Assembly (NCBI RefSeq): GCF_000372725.1
Contig: NW_005198965.1
Location: 115,655-179,654, forward strand
Direction of reading: 5' to 3'
DNA from: Emiliania huxleyi CCMP1516
Taxonomy: Eukaryota > Haptophyta > Isochrysidales > Noelaerhabdaceae
DNA length: 64,000 nt
Below are positions 21,098 to 32,800 of this stretch, piece after piece (within the stretch, counting starts at the first letter, position 1; each line of letters opens with the position of its first letter). A program made the position numbers and the translations under genes. Below the pieces are notes generated by a model. The model ran no database searches. It saw only the letters and a list, made by a program, of their open reading frames with translations, and was not told the DNA's origin.

Positions 21098-21362
21098 TCA
21101 GAGCCTGACAGCACCCCGACAGCACCACCTGACAGCACCTGACAGCAACAGCCCAACGTCTGACAGCAGCAGCAGCCTGACAGCTCCGACAGCTCCGACA
21201 GCGTCTGACAGCGTCTGACAGCAGCACCCGACAGCTCTGACAGCACCCGACAGCTACAGCCGATCCCCTCGCCTGTCAGACACGCACCCGACAGCACCCG
21301 ACAGCACTGACAGCACCTGACAGCTGGTCTGACAGAGGCACCTGACAGTGCCTGACAGGCCA
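21098..21362. repeat. CTGACAGC repeat field 2
   Basis: A second, denser field of CTGACAGC/CCGACAGC units in the same orientation as field 1, from which about 430 bases separate it. No coding frame is conserved through it. Confidence 0.8.
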
Positions 21363-21971
21363 GGGCTCAGCCTCAGGGGCGCGGTGTCAGTGTATACAGT
21401 GATGACCCGCCGCGGCGTTCCGAGCTCTTGCCTCTTCGGAACGGCGGCTGGCGCGTGGCGATGCCGGTGGCGCGGCGCGCGGCTTCGGCCTTCGCGCCCC
21501 CCACAGACGACACAGACCACAGTGCAGAGCCGAGCACTGGCCACTGGCACTGCAGTCGTGTCCGGCGGGGGGGGGGGGGGGGGGCTGCGCGCTGCGCGCC
21601 TGCAGCGCCGCTCACGACAAACCTCCGGCTCCGCGCACGTTAGACACACGTTTTTCAAACCTTTCGTTTCACGAGACACACGATTTGGCGTTGGCCGCGC
21701 GGAATAACGCGCGTGGCGTACAAAAGCATTCAAAACATTAAAACGAACCGACCACGGGGCCGAGCGCTCGTCGAACGGGGGCTGGGGCCCAGCAGCACAC
21801 TTCAAGACACCGCCCTTGGCACAGACGCGCGCATAGAGAAAAGAGCCATGTGCACCCCCCAGCCCGCGCCGCGGACGCCGCGCGTGCGTGGCGGTGGCGT
21901 GATGACCGAGGCCGCCGCCCCGCCGTTCAGCCAGCCCCGCCCCTGCCCGCCGAGCGCTCTCAGTGGCGGGC
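21363..21971. other. Downstream region of the eL21 gene
   Basis: GC-rich, with a G homopolymer at about 21560-21581. No supported gene. It should hold the 3' UTR of the minus-strand ribosomal protein gene. Confidence 0.4.
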
Positions 21972-22520
21972 CTAGCTGGCGTGGCCGACGGCAATCTTCT
22001 CGAGCGGCTTGAAGACATACGGCACGGGCGTGAGCGTGTGGACCTTCTCACCGAAGGTCTTGCTCAGGTCGAGCAGGAAGCCCTCGCGGGGGCCCTTGGG
22101 CTGCCGCTTGAGCTCCGAGGCGGGGCAGGGCGTGCCCGACGCCTTGGCAGCGCGCTTCTTCTCCTCGTTCAGCTTGACCCGGTCCAGGTGGCCGAGCCGC
22201 GACTTGGAGGGCCGCAGGTGCTCGACGCGCACGTGGATGCGCTTGACGAGCTGTTTTTGCCGGTGCACCTTGTTCACCTCGACGCCGATGGCGCGGCGCG
22301 TCACGTTCCACACAGTGCCGGTGCGGCCGTGGTAGAACTTGTGCGGCATGCCCTTCTGCTGGCCAGAGTTGCACACAACATCGACGGTGTCGCCAATCTT
22401 GTACTGCCGCAAGAAGGTGGTGAGCGGCGGGTTGCCGCCCTTGTCCTTGGGCTTCTTTGAGAAGAGGTCGCGCGTGTGGGCGCGGTAGCCCATAGGCCGG
22501 GCGCCCTTTCCATAACCCAT
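21972..22520 (-). CDS. RPL21: Cytosolic large-subunit ribosomal protein eL21
   Basis: A 182-residue open frame from the ATG at 22520 to the stop at 21972. Family landmarks are TRDLFSKKPKDKG near the start, YKIGDTVDVVCNSGQQKGMP, HKFYHGRTGTVWNVT, GVEVNKVHRQKQLVKRIHVR and VEHLRPSKSR, then LKRQPKGPREGF near the end. The length is slightly above the usual 160 residues. It is part of the 60S central protuberance region. The frame is uninterrupted here; a leader intron upstream cannot be excluded. Confidence 0.95.
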   Translation of the reverse strand: MGYGKGARPMGYRAHTRDLFSKKPKDKGGNPPLTTFLRQYKIGDTVDVVCNSGQQKGMPHKFYHGRTGTVWNVTRRAIGVEVNKVHRQKQLVKRIHVRVEHLRPSKSRLGHLDRVKLNEEKKRAAKASGTPCPASELKRQPKGPREGFLLDLSKTFGEKVHTLTPVPYVFKPLEKIAVGHAS

Positions 22521-23708
22521 GGCGGCCGGACGAGCAGCGGCGACGGAGACAGAACCGCCTGCGCAGGGGACAGCAGGCGCGCAAGGGTCGGCACGACGGT
22601 GCGGCGCGCGACAGGCAGCAAGGGGGCGACTCTGCGCAGAGGGGACGTGCGCAGCAGGCGCAGCCAGCGGCGAGGGGTGGCACGCGCGCAGCGAGGCGAC
22701 GCGAGCCGGCGTCCCGCTGGAACGGGACGGCAGAGCGCGCGAGTCCCAGTGCCGCGCGTGCTGCTACGGCGAGAAGCAGGCGTGCATGCTGCAGCTACAC
22801 GCGCACACGCGCAGCTACCTCGTGCGCCACACGGCAGGAGCGAATTCTTTTCTCAAGGAAGCGGGCCGAGCGAGACGGCAGGGAGCGGCGCAGCGCCAGT
22901 ACGTGTCGCGCACTTGCCGCGAGCAAAGTCCTGCTGTGGGACCGTAGACCACCGCGAGGAACGGGTGGGCCGAAGCCAGGCGAGCAAAAGACATTTTCTG
23001 CCGTTGTTGGCACCAGCTCGAGACCCTCCTCACGCGCGGTGGCGCGTGCCTCTTCGGCGGTTAGGTGGTTTTCGCAGCTGCTATTTCCGCACATGCAGAG
23101 GCGTTGGAATGCGGAGATAGTAACTACTCTCTGTGGTGCCCCCTCTTGGCACTTTACTCTCCTGTCCCGCGTGAGGCGTGACCCTCTGTCTCACATGAGT
23201 TTCGTCCCTCGATTGTGTCACGCGTCTCCTCTTAGTTCGGCTCTGCCGAACTGCGGTCTGTCGTGGCTGCTCTCTTTCTGCTCTGCTTCTAGTACCTTAC
23301 ATCTTTGTACGACCCTGACGCGAGACCCCGGCAGCCCCTGCGAGGCTCAACGCCGGTGCCACTCTCGCGTTCGAACGAGAGGGACACCTGCCGTGATGAC
23401 CGTGCTCGAGAGCGAGCTACATCTCTCTCGCCGGCGGCTTGGCGGAGCTTGTCGAGTGAGCCTTGAGGAACGGTGCTCGGTCGGCGATCCACAATACTCA
23501 GAGAGCGAGAGCGGGACTCCCGATGGAGGGAGTCAGGGAGTCACTCAGCGCTCCCCTTTGAGAGCTGCGGCCTCACTCCACACGACCCTCAAGAAAAGAA
23601 TTCCGCCGCCAGTCCGAGCTGTTCTTCACCTTGGGATGAGGCCACAAAAGAGGCGCGCGAGGCAAGGAGGAGACGCGGGGAAACTGGGAGACTGGGACGA
23701 CTGGAAAC
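22521..23708. other. Intergenic stretch between eL21 and the 319-residue ORF
   Basis: Open frames exist on both strands but show no domain or motif. The part from about 23390 to 23708 is rich in GAGAG and TCGAG words and may be the 5' part of the mobile unit that carries the ORF at 23709. Confidence 0.4.
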
Positions 23709-24668
23709 ATGAAGACAGTGAGCCACCACAGCGCACAGGCGTCGTTGGCGCACATACTGAGCGGCAGCTGCGCTGGAAATAAGGAAGAGGCGCGTCACTT
23801 CATGCGGAAGCTCGACAAACACACAGCGAGGGCGACAGCAAGAGTTGAACGGGAGGCGCCGGACTCAAAAGACACCGCCACATTCCTGAGACGAGCGAGG
23901 GCAGCCTCCTTAAAGGCGAAAGGGTCTAGATTTGGAGCGCTCGCCGAAGAGGAGTACGACAAAATAGCGCCCGTGATTGCCTGCACGCTACCCGCACTCA
24001 CGGACTCCATACCCGAAAGAAAGAGAAGGGAGCTCGCGGGAGAGGTGACGAGGGAACTGCAGGTAGTGGGGAAGGCAGCCTCGATTGCCATACAGACATG
24101 GGTGCGAAACAACGACAAGACCAAGGCACGGGCAGAGGAACGAGAGAAGAATATAGGGTGGATAAAGCGCCTGTTCACGGCATGGAGGGTGAGCCACACC
24201 GAACGTACCGAGCGAAGAGCCGAGCGGAAGGAGGACGGGGAAGATGACTCCGAGGAGGACGAACCAGTGGAAATCCAGTTGTCAGATGTCACGATGCATC
24301 CGAAGGGGACCCCAGCGCCGGCAGCATCCGTAGAGGCACGAGTGTTCGAAGAGAGAGTGGACCTGAGCAACAACATGACCTGTAGGCAAATGATCGGAGT
24401 GGGAGTCAGAAATGTGGTCCTTGCGCGAGGGGAGCTCGATAGACTCGAGGGGCCAGGATACGCCGCGAGGAGGACGGAGTTGCGCCGACAGGCGAAAGAA
24501 GCCGCGAGAACAAGGGACCGGCAGGCGGCGGCGTCGCAGGACGAGGCAGAAGAGAACAACGCGACAGAGGAGGAAGTGACAAGGGAGAGAACGACGAGGG
24601 TGGGACGACCGCGAGGTGGCATGAAGGTTGCAGCGAGAATCGGCGAGAGACTGCGAAAAGAGAGATAG
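23709..24668 (+). CDS. Unrecognised charged 319-residue protein, end shared with repeat A
   Basis: The frame runs from ATG 23709 to TAG 24666-24668. The protein is helical and very rich in Arg, Glu and Ala, with a basic stretch (TARATARVEREAPDSKDTA), an acidic hinge (EDGEDDSEEDEPVE) and a basic end (VGRPRGGMKVAARIGERLRK). No catalytic motif is visible. The last 15 codons and the sequence beyond match the copy at 58200-58262 (opposite strand), so this frame probably belongs to a multi-copy element, as a nucleic-acid-binding or structural protein. The GC content is lower than in neighbouring genes. A host gene that donated its 3' end to a retroposon is the alternative. Confidence 0.5.
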   Translation: MKTVSHHSAQASLAHILSGSCAGNKEEARHFMRKLDKHTARATARVEREAPDSKDTATFLRRARAASLKAKGSRFGALAEEEYDKIAPVIACTLPALTDSIPERKRRELAGEVTRELQVVGKAASIAIQTWVRNNDKTKARAEEREKNIGWIKRLFTAWRVSHTERTERRAERKEDGEDDSEEDEPVEIQLSDVTMHPKGTPAPAASVEARVFEERVDLSNNMTCRQMIGVGVRNVVLARGELDRLEGPGYAARRTELRRQAKEAARTRDRQAAASQDEAEENNATEEEVTRERTTRVGRPRGGMKVAARIGERLRKER

Positions 24669-24805
24669 GAAGAGGCAGACTCCCTAGGGTGGGCGACGGA
24701 TAGCGCACCACACACCTCTCCTTAAAATCCCTGTGTGGTGGCGGCGTGCCGTCCTCCCATCCCTCCCTTGGGTTGTCTGTTTTCTTTCTTTCTTTCTGTT
24801 CTTCA
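24640..24805 (+). repeat. Dispersed repeat A, copy 2, with CTTT tail
   Basis: This is the 3' UTR-like part after the 319-residue ORF: the GGGTGGGCGACGG block, CTTAAAATCCCTGTGTGGTGG, CCCATCCCTCCCTTGGGTTG and a TTTC-repeat tail (TTTTCTTTCTTTCTTTCTG) ending near 24800. It is the copy with the longest 5' extension in this window. Confidence 0.75.
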
Positions 24806-25315
24806 CCTTCGATAGTATACATCCAACTGTGTCCCGCCTTGTATCTCCCGCTATCCTCTGCAAACACACGAACTCTACAGAGAACATGCTACTAGTGACG
24901 TCCACTTTACTAAGGGCAACCAACACAACCAGGTGTCCCCGGTCTTCGTCGAGACCCAGCAGTCGCCATCAACTCCGGAGTGGCCGTCAAAGTGCACGCG
25001 TCGCGGCGCGCGTCGGGGCACGGGCGTCGGCCGCCGGGGCGCGCTGCTGTAACCACTCGCGAGACCCCCGGAAAGTCGAAAGAGGAGAACTCTCGCAATG
25101 AAATCGATTTGGTAAAATATAGTATAGACTATAGTATTTCTAGTAGTAATCATCTAATCTCTCAAGCCACAAGCGCCGCGTCCTCGACCCCGGGGCCATG
25201 CATCGCATGGCGCATGGCCATATGGGCATGGCCCACCTTCCCTTGGGTTCACGGTTTTATTTTCTTACTTTTGACAAAAACAAACTCTCTACCGGCTCTA
25301 CGCCGCTAAGCGCTA
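24806..25315. other. Intergenic stretch
   Basis: Mixed composition, with an AT-rich patch at 25100-25160. Near 25240-25275 is a CCCTTGGGTTCACGGTTTTATTTTC piece that resembles a decayed repeat tail. No supported gene. Confidence 0.4.
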
Positions 25316-26988
25316 TCACCGCGGGCGGCCCTGCTGCTGCTGCTGCCGCCGCTGCTGCGCCTGCTGCCCGATGGACTCGACGGTGTGGCCCTCGTCCCAC
25401 AGCTTGCGCTTGAAGGGGTCCGTGAGGATCTCGAGCGCCTCCCCGAGCTTCTTGAAGTGCGCCTCGGCCTCCGCCCTCTGCTCCGCCGACTCTTCGGCGT
25501 GCTTGTCCGGGTGCCACTCGAGCGCCGCGCGCTTGTACGCCGCGCGAACCTCCTTCTCCGACGCCTTGCTGCCCACGCCCGTGACGCCCAGCAACGCGTA
25601 GAGGTCGTCGCGCTCCGACTTTTTGACCAGAAACTGCGCCTCGACCACCTTTTGCAGCACGGCCTGGTCGCTGCGGCGCGACGGCTCCGAGTTGACGCAC
25701 TGCTCCATCGTCGCCAGCGCCTCGCGCCAGCGCTCGAGCGCCTGCAGCGCCTCCGCCTTGAGCAAGTACGGCGCGAGGAGCGTCGGCTCGGCGTAGATGG
25801 CGCGGCCGGCCTCCTGGATGCAGCGTCTCCAGCAGGCGGGCGCGGCGGCCCGCGGGTCGGAATCGCCCTCGGGCGGCGCCGCCTCGTCCGCCGCCAGCTC
25901 GCGCAGCGATCCGCCCCCCCCTCCGCCGCCGCCGCCGCCCAGCTTGGCCGCCGCCGCGTCCTCGCGCTCGCGTCGCGTCTCGCCGCGCGCCCGCGAGCGC
26001 GCAAGGAGCTGGTACGCTTTCGCGCGGTCCGCGTAGAAGCCGGCGGCCAGCCTCTTGTCGTCGCTGTCCAAGCGCAGCCCCTCGGCGCAGAGCGCGGCCG
26101 CCGCCTCGAAGCGGCGCAGACGGAACGCCTCCTGCAGCTCCTCGCGTACCCGCGCGTGCCCGGCCGCCTTGCGCTTGAGCCGTCGCAGCGCCGCCGCCGC
26201 CGCCTGGGGCCGGAGGCGCGGCTGGGGTGAGCGGCCGAGGGGACGGGCGAGCGGGCGCTGCTCCCGCCGGCCGCCTCGTTGTCCGGGTCGCGTTGTAGCC
26301 CGTCCCGAAGCAGCCTCATCGCCTTCTCCGCCAGCCCCATGCCGACCAGCGCGTCTGCGCGCAGCGTGTACGCGTCGAGCGTGTCCGCGTCCAGCGCGAT
26401 CGCCTTTTGCGCCTCGCGCGCCGCCTCGACATGCTCTCCGAGGGACAGGTGCGCTCGCGCGAGCAGCAGCCACACCTCCGGGTCCTCGCTCACCCCGCCG
26501 CCAGCCACCTCGAGCGCGCAGCGCTTCGCCTTGCCGAATGCGCCCTCCTCCAGCGCCTGCCTGCCGACGGCGAGGCTGGCCTGCAGCCCCTTGACGCTCC
26601 TCAGCTGCGCGCCGAGCGCCTCCGCGTGCTCGCCGCCCCGCAGCGCCCCTTGCTGCAGCACATCCGCCGCGCGGTCGAGCTTGCCGAGCCGCGTGAGAGC
26701 CGTCGCCTGCCGGCCGCGCAGCTTGCCCAGCTCCGAGCCCGCCTCGTGCCGCAGCCCCTCCGAGCAGTCGGCCACAGCCCGCTCGTACTTTCCGAGCATC
26801 ATCCAGCACGCCGCGCGGTTGCCGTGCAGCGCGCCGTTCCTCGGCTCCGCACCGACCGCCTGCGAGTAGAGCCGCAGCGCCTCGGCGTACTGGCCAGCCT
26901 TGTACAGCGCGTTGCCCTGCTCTCGCAGCGCCGCGGCTGTGCCCGTGCCCGCACCGGAGCTCTCGCCGCCGCTGCACACACTGCCACT

Positions 26989-27032
<44 letters not shown>

Positions 27033-28249
27033 ACTGCTGCATGATGGCTTGCAGCAGCTCCTGCGCTACATGGAGACGGGTCAGCGGAGCACTGGGGCCG
27101 GGGCACTGGGGATGGGGCTGCGCCGACCTGCAGAGGCGCGCACGCGGCGTTCTGCCCCGCCTCTTGCAGCGTGGCCATGCCGCGCTGCACCGCCTCCCTG
27201 GCCTCGCCGAGCTGCCGCTGCTGCAGCAGCACCTTCCCGAGGTGGAGGTGCGCCTTGACGAAGCACGGGTCCGCCCGGATGGCCTGCCGCGCGTCCGCCG
27301 CAGCCTCGCGCCACATCCGCTTCGCCTGGTGGACGGCGGATCGGTTCGAGAGGTAGACCGCCGACGCGGCGCCGTCGAGGTCGATGGCCAGGGAGTAGAG
27401 CTCGATCGCCTGGTCGTTCTGCGAAGCCTTGAAGCACGCGTTCCCGCGCTCCTTGAGCTCGCCGAGCAGCGTCGCTCTCAGCGCGACGAGGTCCGCCTAC
27501 GCGCGCGTCGTGGACGTGTCGTGGGCGGGTCCGCGGCAGAGCGCGGCGGCGGCGCAGAGTGAGCCGACGTTCTCTGCGCGGAGCACCAGCGGAGCGGCCT
27601 GCAGCACACGCGCCGCCTCCCTCGCCTCGCCGAGGCGGAGCAGCGACTTGATTTGGAAGGAGTACGCCTTGGGCGAGTTCACGTCCAGCGCCGCAGCCGC
27701 CCTCGCGTCGGCGACCGCCAGCCTCCACTGCTCCTTGGCCTGGTGGCACGCGCTCCGGTTGCACAGGTAGACTGGGTTGCGGCGGTCGACGGCAATCGCG
27801 TCCGTGTAGCAGCGGATCGCGGCGTCGTAGTGCCGCTTGCGGTAGTGGTCGTTGCCAGCGAGCCTGTGTCGCTCAGCCACTGTGGCGACGCGAGCAGACA
27901 GCGCCGCGGGAAGCTTCTGCACCTGCTCGCTCAGGGCCGCCGACGCCTGCACTAGCGCCTTGCGCTGCGCACGCAGCCCGTGATCGTCGCCGACGGCGAC
28001 GGCGTCCACCCGGCTCTGCAGCGTGCTCACATGGCCGTCGAGCGTCGGGATCTGGGTGCCGGCCTCTCTGAGGGCAGCGGCATCCGCACGCTCCTCGTCC
28101 AAGAGCAGCGCCGTGAGCGCGTCGTGCTCGAGCTGCAGCGTTTCGAGCCGGGTGGTGAGCTGGTCCATCCCGACCCGACGAGAGGACCCGCCCGGGTCGT
28201 TGGCGGCCATCCACGCCTTGGCGTTGAAGGAAGGCGCGGGAGCGGTCAT
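25316..28249 (-). CDS. Large TPR and J-domain co-chaperone (DNAJC7/TPR2-like)
   Basis: The start is the ATG at 28249 (MTAPAPSFNAKAW). After a coiled-coil N-terminus come TPR units at RHRLAGNDHYRKRHYDAAIR, at LKERGNACFKASQNDQAIEL, and again after a Gly tract at REQGNALYKAGQYAEALRLY and onward, about nine in all. The C-terminus has a J domain (DDLYALLGV, YKRAALEWHPDKH) with an intact HPD, so it should stimulate Hsp70 ATPase. TPRs would bind the EEVD ends of Hsp70 and Hsp90. Exons are joined by a putative intron near 27490-27540, a GT intron after NAACAPLQ, and a GC-AG intron after QRDPDNE. DNAJC7 relatives have about 500 residues; this one has about 900, through an extra N-terminal TPR block. 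Exon joins are inferred from frame and splice sites only. Confidence 0.8.
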
Positions 28250-29163
28250 GGGAAGTGGCACCGCAGGATTTTCTACTTGTGAGCCGGTGTGCCGGTGTGC
28301 TTGTGAGCCGGTGTGTGTGCCAGTCCGCGCCAGTCCGCTGTGAAGAGGCTTGTATTTTAAGAATTCGTGCGGGTGCGCTGCGCGCGCGAGAATCCAAAAG
28401 CCGGCACACGAGACACGACTCCCAAGCGCGAAAACAGTGATAAGCTAGGCAGGTCGCTAGAGCCTAGACTGAGATGAGACCTAACTAACTAACTAAACCG
28501 CCTGTGGAGTTGGGAGTCCATTGGGCTAAACAAAAAGAAAAAAATCGTCCTCAGCACTTTGCGTTTCCGGGAATTTCCAGGGAAAACAGATGTTTGGTGC
28601 TCCATTCTGGAAACTCGCGAGTTTCCCTGAGTCTGGGAGAGATTTTTATTAACCAACAAGAAATCACGACTCTCACAGACACAGAGAGAGAGTTAATAAA
28701 AATCTCTCTCTCTCTCAGACACAGTGATTTGGGCTCGGCAGCTTGTCTTCTGGAGTCTGTGTCTGAGAGCTGGTCTGGGGCAAAATCGGAGGCAAAATTG
28801 AGGGAAATCGACAAAATACCCAGGCGGTCGCAGGGTAATTTCCAGGTATACACGCAACACGGGTTCTCCGCAAAATTCCCGGCATTTTGCCGATTTGGCC
28901 TAAAATTTGGCTGATTTTGGGCCCAAACCAGCCTCAGACTCGGCTCAGTCCTCAGAGCCCAAAATTTGACGATTTCCACGGAGTTTTCCCGGGAAAATGG
29001 AATCTTGTGAAAAAAGGAAACGAAAACAGACGGGGTGCGAGAGGCAAACCTCGGACAGCCCAACCAAGCGCCAAGGAGTCCACCGTGGCACCCTAGCGCC
29101 TAGGTGGCACCGCGCTGCGAGCCTGTCGTGTCCCTTCCCTTGTCAGGAGAGCCCCTTTCTCTC
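28250..29163. other. AT-richer intergenic stretch with a hairpin
   Basis: Composition drops well below the local GC level from 28500 to 29030. GAGAGATTTTTATTAAC near 28638 and its inverted partner GTTAATAAAAATCTCTC near 28691 form a long stem. Short motifs such as GGGAATTTCC and GGGAAAAC recur in both orientations. It may be an old inserted element. No coding frame is convincing. Confidence 0.4.
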
Positions 29164-29825
29164 CCACCTGTGCCCCTGATCGTCCTTCCAAAATCCTGCT
29201 CGCGTGCAGGTGTGGACCCTGTCCTCCTCCCCATCCCTCCGCTCGTTTGGCTCTCTCTGTTTTCTTTCTTTCTTTTAGCGCGAAAATACGGCTCGATAAC
29301 TTCAGTGTTTTACTTTTAGCTTTCTAGAAAGGGAGAGGGGGTTGTGTTTTCTAGGCCCTCTCTCTCTCTCTCAGTGTATGTAGCTCTTACGTTACAAAAG
29401 AAAGAAATAAATAAAACAGGACAACCAAACGAGGGATGGGGGAGGAGGACAGGGTCCCCACCTGCACGAGCAATAAATAAAGCGGACAAACCAAACAAGG
29501 GGTGGGAGAAGGACAGGGTCCCCACCTGCGCGAGCAGGATCTTGGAAGGACGATCAGGGACACAGGGAACGGGAGCGGGAAGCGCATCGCAACACGGAGG
29601 GGGCTGGGCAGGGTTCACCCACACGACAGGGCCCCAGGGATCCCCCTCTCGTCTAGGACAAAGTTGCACCCGGCGGCACAGGGGCAGGCAGGCGCGGGCC
29701 TCCTACTGGTTGCACTCTCCTAGTTCTCCTGCTACTGACAAAAGGGACAGCGACAGGTTCGCAGCACAGTGGAGTCCCTATTTACCTGCACGAGCAGAAA
29801 AGAAAGAAAACAGACAACCCAAACG
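29164..29825. repeat. Pile-up of retroposon-like tails (repeat family C), both orientations
   Basis: A plus-oriented copy (29164-29290) reads CCCTGATCGTCCTTCC, then CCTGCTCG, GGACCCTGTCC, CCCATCCCTCC, and ends in TTTTCTTTCTTTC. Minus-oriented copies lie at 29397-29470, 29473-29575 and 29787-29825, the first two head to tail, each with an ATTT or CTTT tail. The last 35 bases before the tail resemble those of repeat A. The opposed copies make a large inverted repeat centred near 29345. Confidence 0.65.
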
Positions 29826-29887
29826 TACATTCCCGCAAATGGTTTGTTTTTAAGGGAAGAAAAACCATCGTTCCTTAGCCTTCTCCA

Positions 29888-32800
29888 ATGGTCGGCACGG
29901 TCTCTCCGCAGGTCGGCGAGGGCGGTGCCGTGGTCCCGCCGCGGTTCGCCGCCGACGGCCGGACGCCGCTCGCCATCATCGGTGGCACCGGCTACGTCGG
30001 ACGGCTGCTCGCCCGCCGGCTGCTGGCGCACCCGACCTTCTGCCTCGGGCCGATTGTGGGCTCGCAGCGGTCAGAGGGCCTGCTGTACGAGGACGTGTGG
30101 CAGCAGAAAGAGGATGCGCTGGTGGCCAACTATGGCGACCAGCTCTGGACGCGACAGCCCTTCCCAGAGGCGCTGCGCGGCGTGCGCGTCTCGAGCCTCG
30201 ACGAGCTGCTCGCCGACGAGGGCTGCCGGCTGGCGGTGTCGTGCGTGGCGCCGGATGTGGGCTACGTGGAGGACATCCTGACGTCCAACGGCTTCGCCGT
30301 CTTCTCCATCTCGCCATACAAGCGCTCGCACAACCTGATGGTGCTCGAGGTGAACCCGACCCAGATGCCGCGATCGATGGCGCAGGGCGCCGCGCTCTTC
30401 AAGTCGCCGAACTGCGTGTCCGTGGGGACGACGCTGGCGCTGCACGCGCTGCACGCCGCCTTCGGCCTGCGCGACGTCTCGGTATGCACGCTCCAGTCCC
30501 TCTCCGGCCGCGGCGACGCCCTCTACCCGCCCGAGCTCGTGCAGGGGAACGTGTACCCAATCTGGGGCACAAAAGAAAACACCGAGACGTACATCGCAAA
30601 CGAGATCGCGGCGCTGGTGCCGACGGAGTCGCTCTCGGTGCGCGCGCACCGCGTGGGCGTGCACGTCGGCCACTTTGTCGACGTGCGCGTCCGCGTGAGG
30701 GACGCCGCCGCGCTGTCGAGCGTCGAGGAGGTCTACGCGGCGTTCGAGAAGTTTGCGCCGCTCTCTCACCTGCCCGAGGGTGCGCTGCCGTCGCTGCCGC
30801 CGCGGCCGCTGCACACGATGCGCGACGTGGGCACGCCGCGGCCGGCATCGCACTGCGGCACCCCAAAGCCCGGCCGCCCTCCCGCCGCGCGCGGCGAGTG
30901 GGGAGGGATGGCGGTGAGATGCAGCCGAGATGCGGCCGAGATGCGGCCGAGATGCGGCCGAGGAGTAGGCGAGGTGTAGGCGAGGTGTAGGCGAGGTGTA
31001 GGCGAGGTGTAGGCGAGTGGGTCGGGATGGCGGTGAGCGTCTGCACTGTGTCCGGCGGCGCTGGACCAGCTTCTCTCCCGAGGCGATGCGTGAGGGCGAT
31101 GCCTCAGAGGGCGATGCTGCGGGCAGGTGAGCGTGGGCAACGTCAAGCTGGCCGACGGGGCGTGGGACATCTGCTTCTCGCTCGTCGTCAACAACATGGT
31201 TCGCGGCGCGTACGGCGCGGCGCTGCTCATGGCCGAGTACCACCAGTACCTCTCCGCCCGCCCCGACGAGCTCCTCCGTCTCGCACGAGGGGCAGAGGCA
31301 CGAGGGGCAGAGGCACGAGGGGCAGAGGCACCAGGGGCAGAGGCATCACACGCCGCGGGAGGCGGAGCCGCAGCCGCCGCCGCCGCCGCCGCCCGCGGCG
31401 ACTCGCCCTCCCCGGCTGCGGCGGTGGCGCCGAGGGCGTGCGCGGTCACCAACCCGCTCACCAGCCGCTCGGACCTCGAGGCGGTCGCGGCGGAGTCGCC
31501 GGGCGACTTCCACGGCCGCGTCGGCGCCTCGCGGCTGCACTGGCTCGACGGGCAAAGCGGCGCGTGGCTCTCGCTCGACGAAGAGGCCGGGTCGTGGCGC
31601 GGGTGGGACGCGGCGAGCGGCGCGCCCGCCGCGCCGCGCGGGCCGGAGTGGAGGTTGGAGTTGGAAGCCGAGCTCGACGCGTCTCCACTCGAGGAGCCGC
31701 GGCTCGGAGACTTGTCGGAGCCTTGCGGTAGGCCGTGGAGCGCCGCGCTCGACGAGTCCGCCGCGCCGTGCTACGACTGGTTCGTGGGCGGCCGCACCTC
31801 TGCCGCCTTCAACGAGGTGGACCGGCACGTGCTGAGCGGCCACGGCAACCAGGCGGCGGCTGTCGCGTATGGCGTGGCCTGCTCTAGTCCGGCCGTGGGG
31901 GACTCGCGGATCAGTCAGCGGACTGGTGGACGGTGGCTGACTAGGCGTGCCGTCCTCAGACCGGACGACCGACCTCGAGCGCGCGCGCAAGTCGATTACC
32001 TACTCCGAGCTCCTCCTCCGCTCGACCGCCGCCGCGCGAGTCCTCCGGGGCACGGGCGTCGGGACCGGCGACCGGCTGGTGCTTCACCTGCCGAACGGGC
32101 TCGCGCAGCTCGTCTGGCTGCAGGCGGCGAAGCGGGTGGGCGCCGTCTACGCGTGCCTGCCGACCACGCTCTCGACCAAGGCGCCCCCGCAACACCGCGT
32201 CGCAAGAAGCTGCAGACGCCAGCGCGAGCCTTCCGCGAGCTTTCTAGGCGCTCGCAGACCGCGTGGCCGACCTCAAGGCGTCGCTCGTCATCACCGCCTC
32301 GTCACTCTCGCCCACCCTCGCCGGAGTCAAGCTCAAGGCCATCGCTTTGCGCGCCGTGTGCGATTACGTGCCGGCAGGCGCGGCGGCGAGCGCGGTGCGC
32401 GAGGAGTTGCCCGCGCTGTCAGCGGGCGAGGAGCTGCCCGTGGACGAGGTGCTCGGCGCGCTCGCCCACTCCCTCGCCCACGAGCGAGTCGTCGAGACGC
32501 GCGAGTTCGCCGCCCCAGATGCGAGACACGCACCCGTGTATTCGCGCTCGAGGGCACACGCACTGCAGCCGTTTTCACGGCCCCTGTCCGGGCCGCACGC
32601 AAGCACACGCGAGGCCCCGAGCACACTGCACGATCCGCTGGTCACGCCCCGACACTGGCGGGCTCCTACCTTAGGCTCGCCACCACCCTCGAGACGCTCC
32701 TCTCGATGCGCGCGAGCCTCCGCAGCCGCGCCGGCGCGCTGGCCGCCGCACTCGTCGACGCCGCCACCGCGCGCCACGCTGCCGCCCACCACACAACCGG

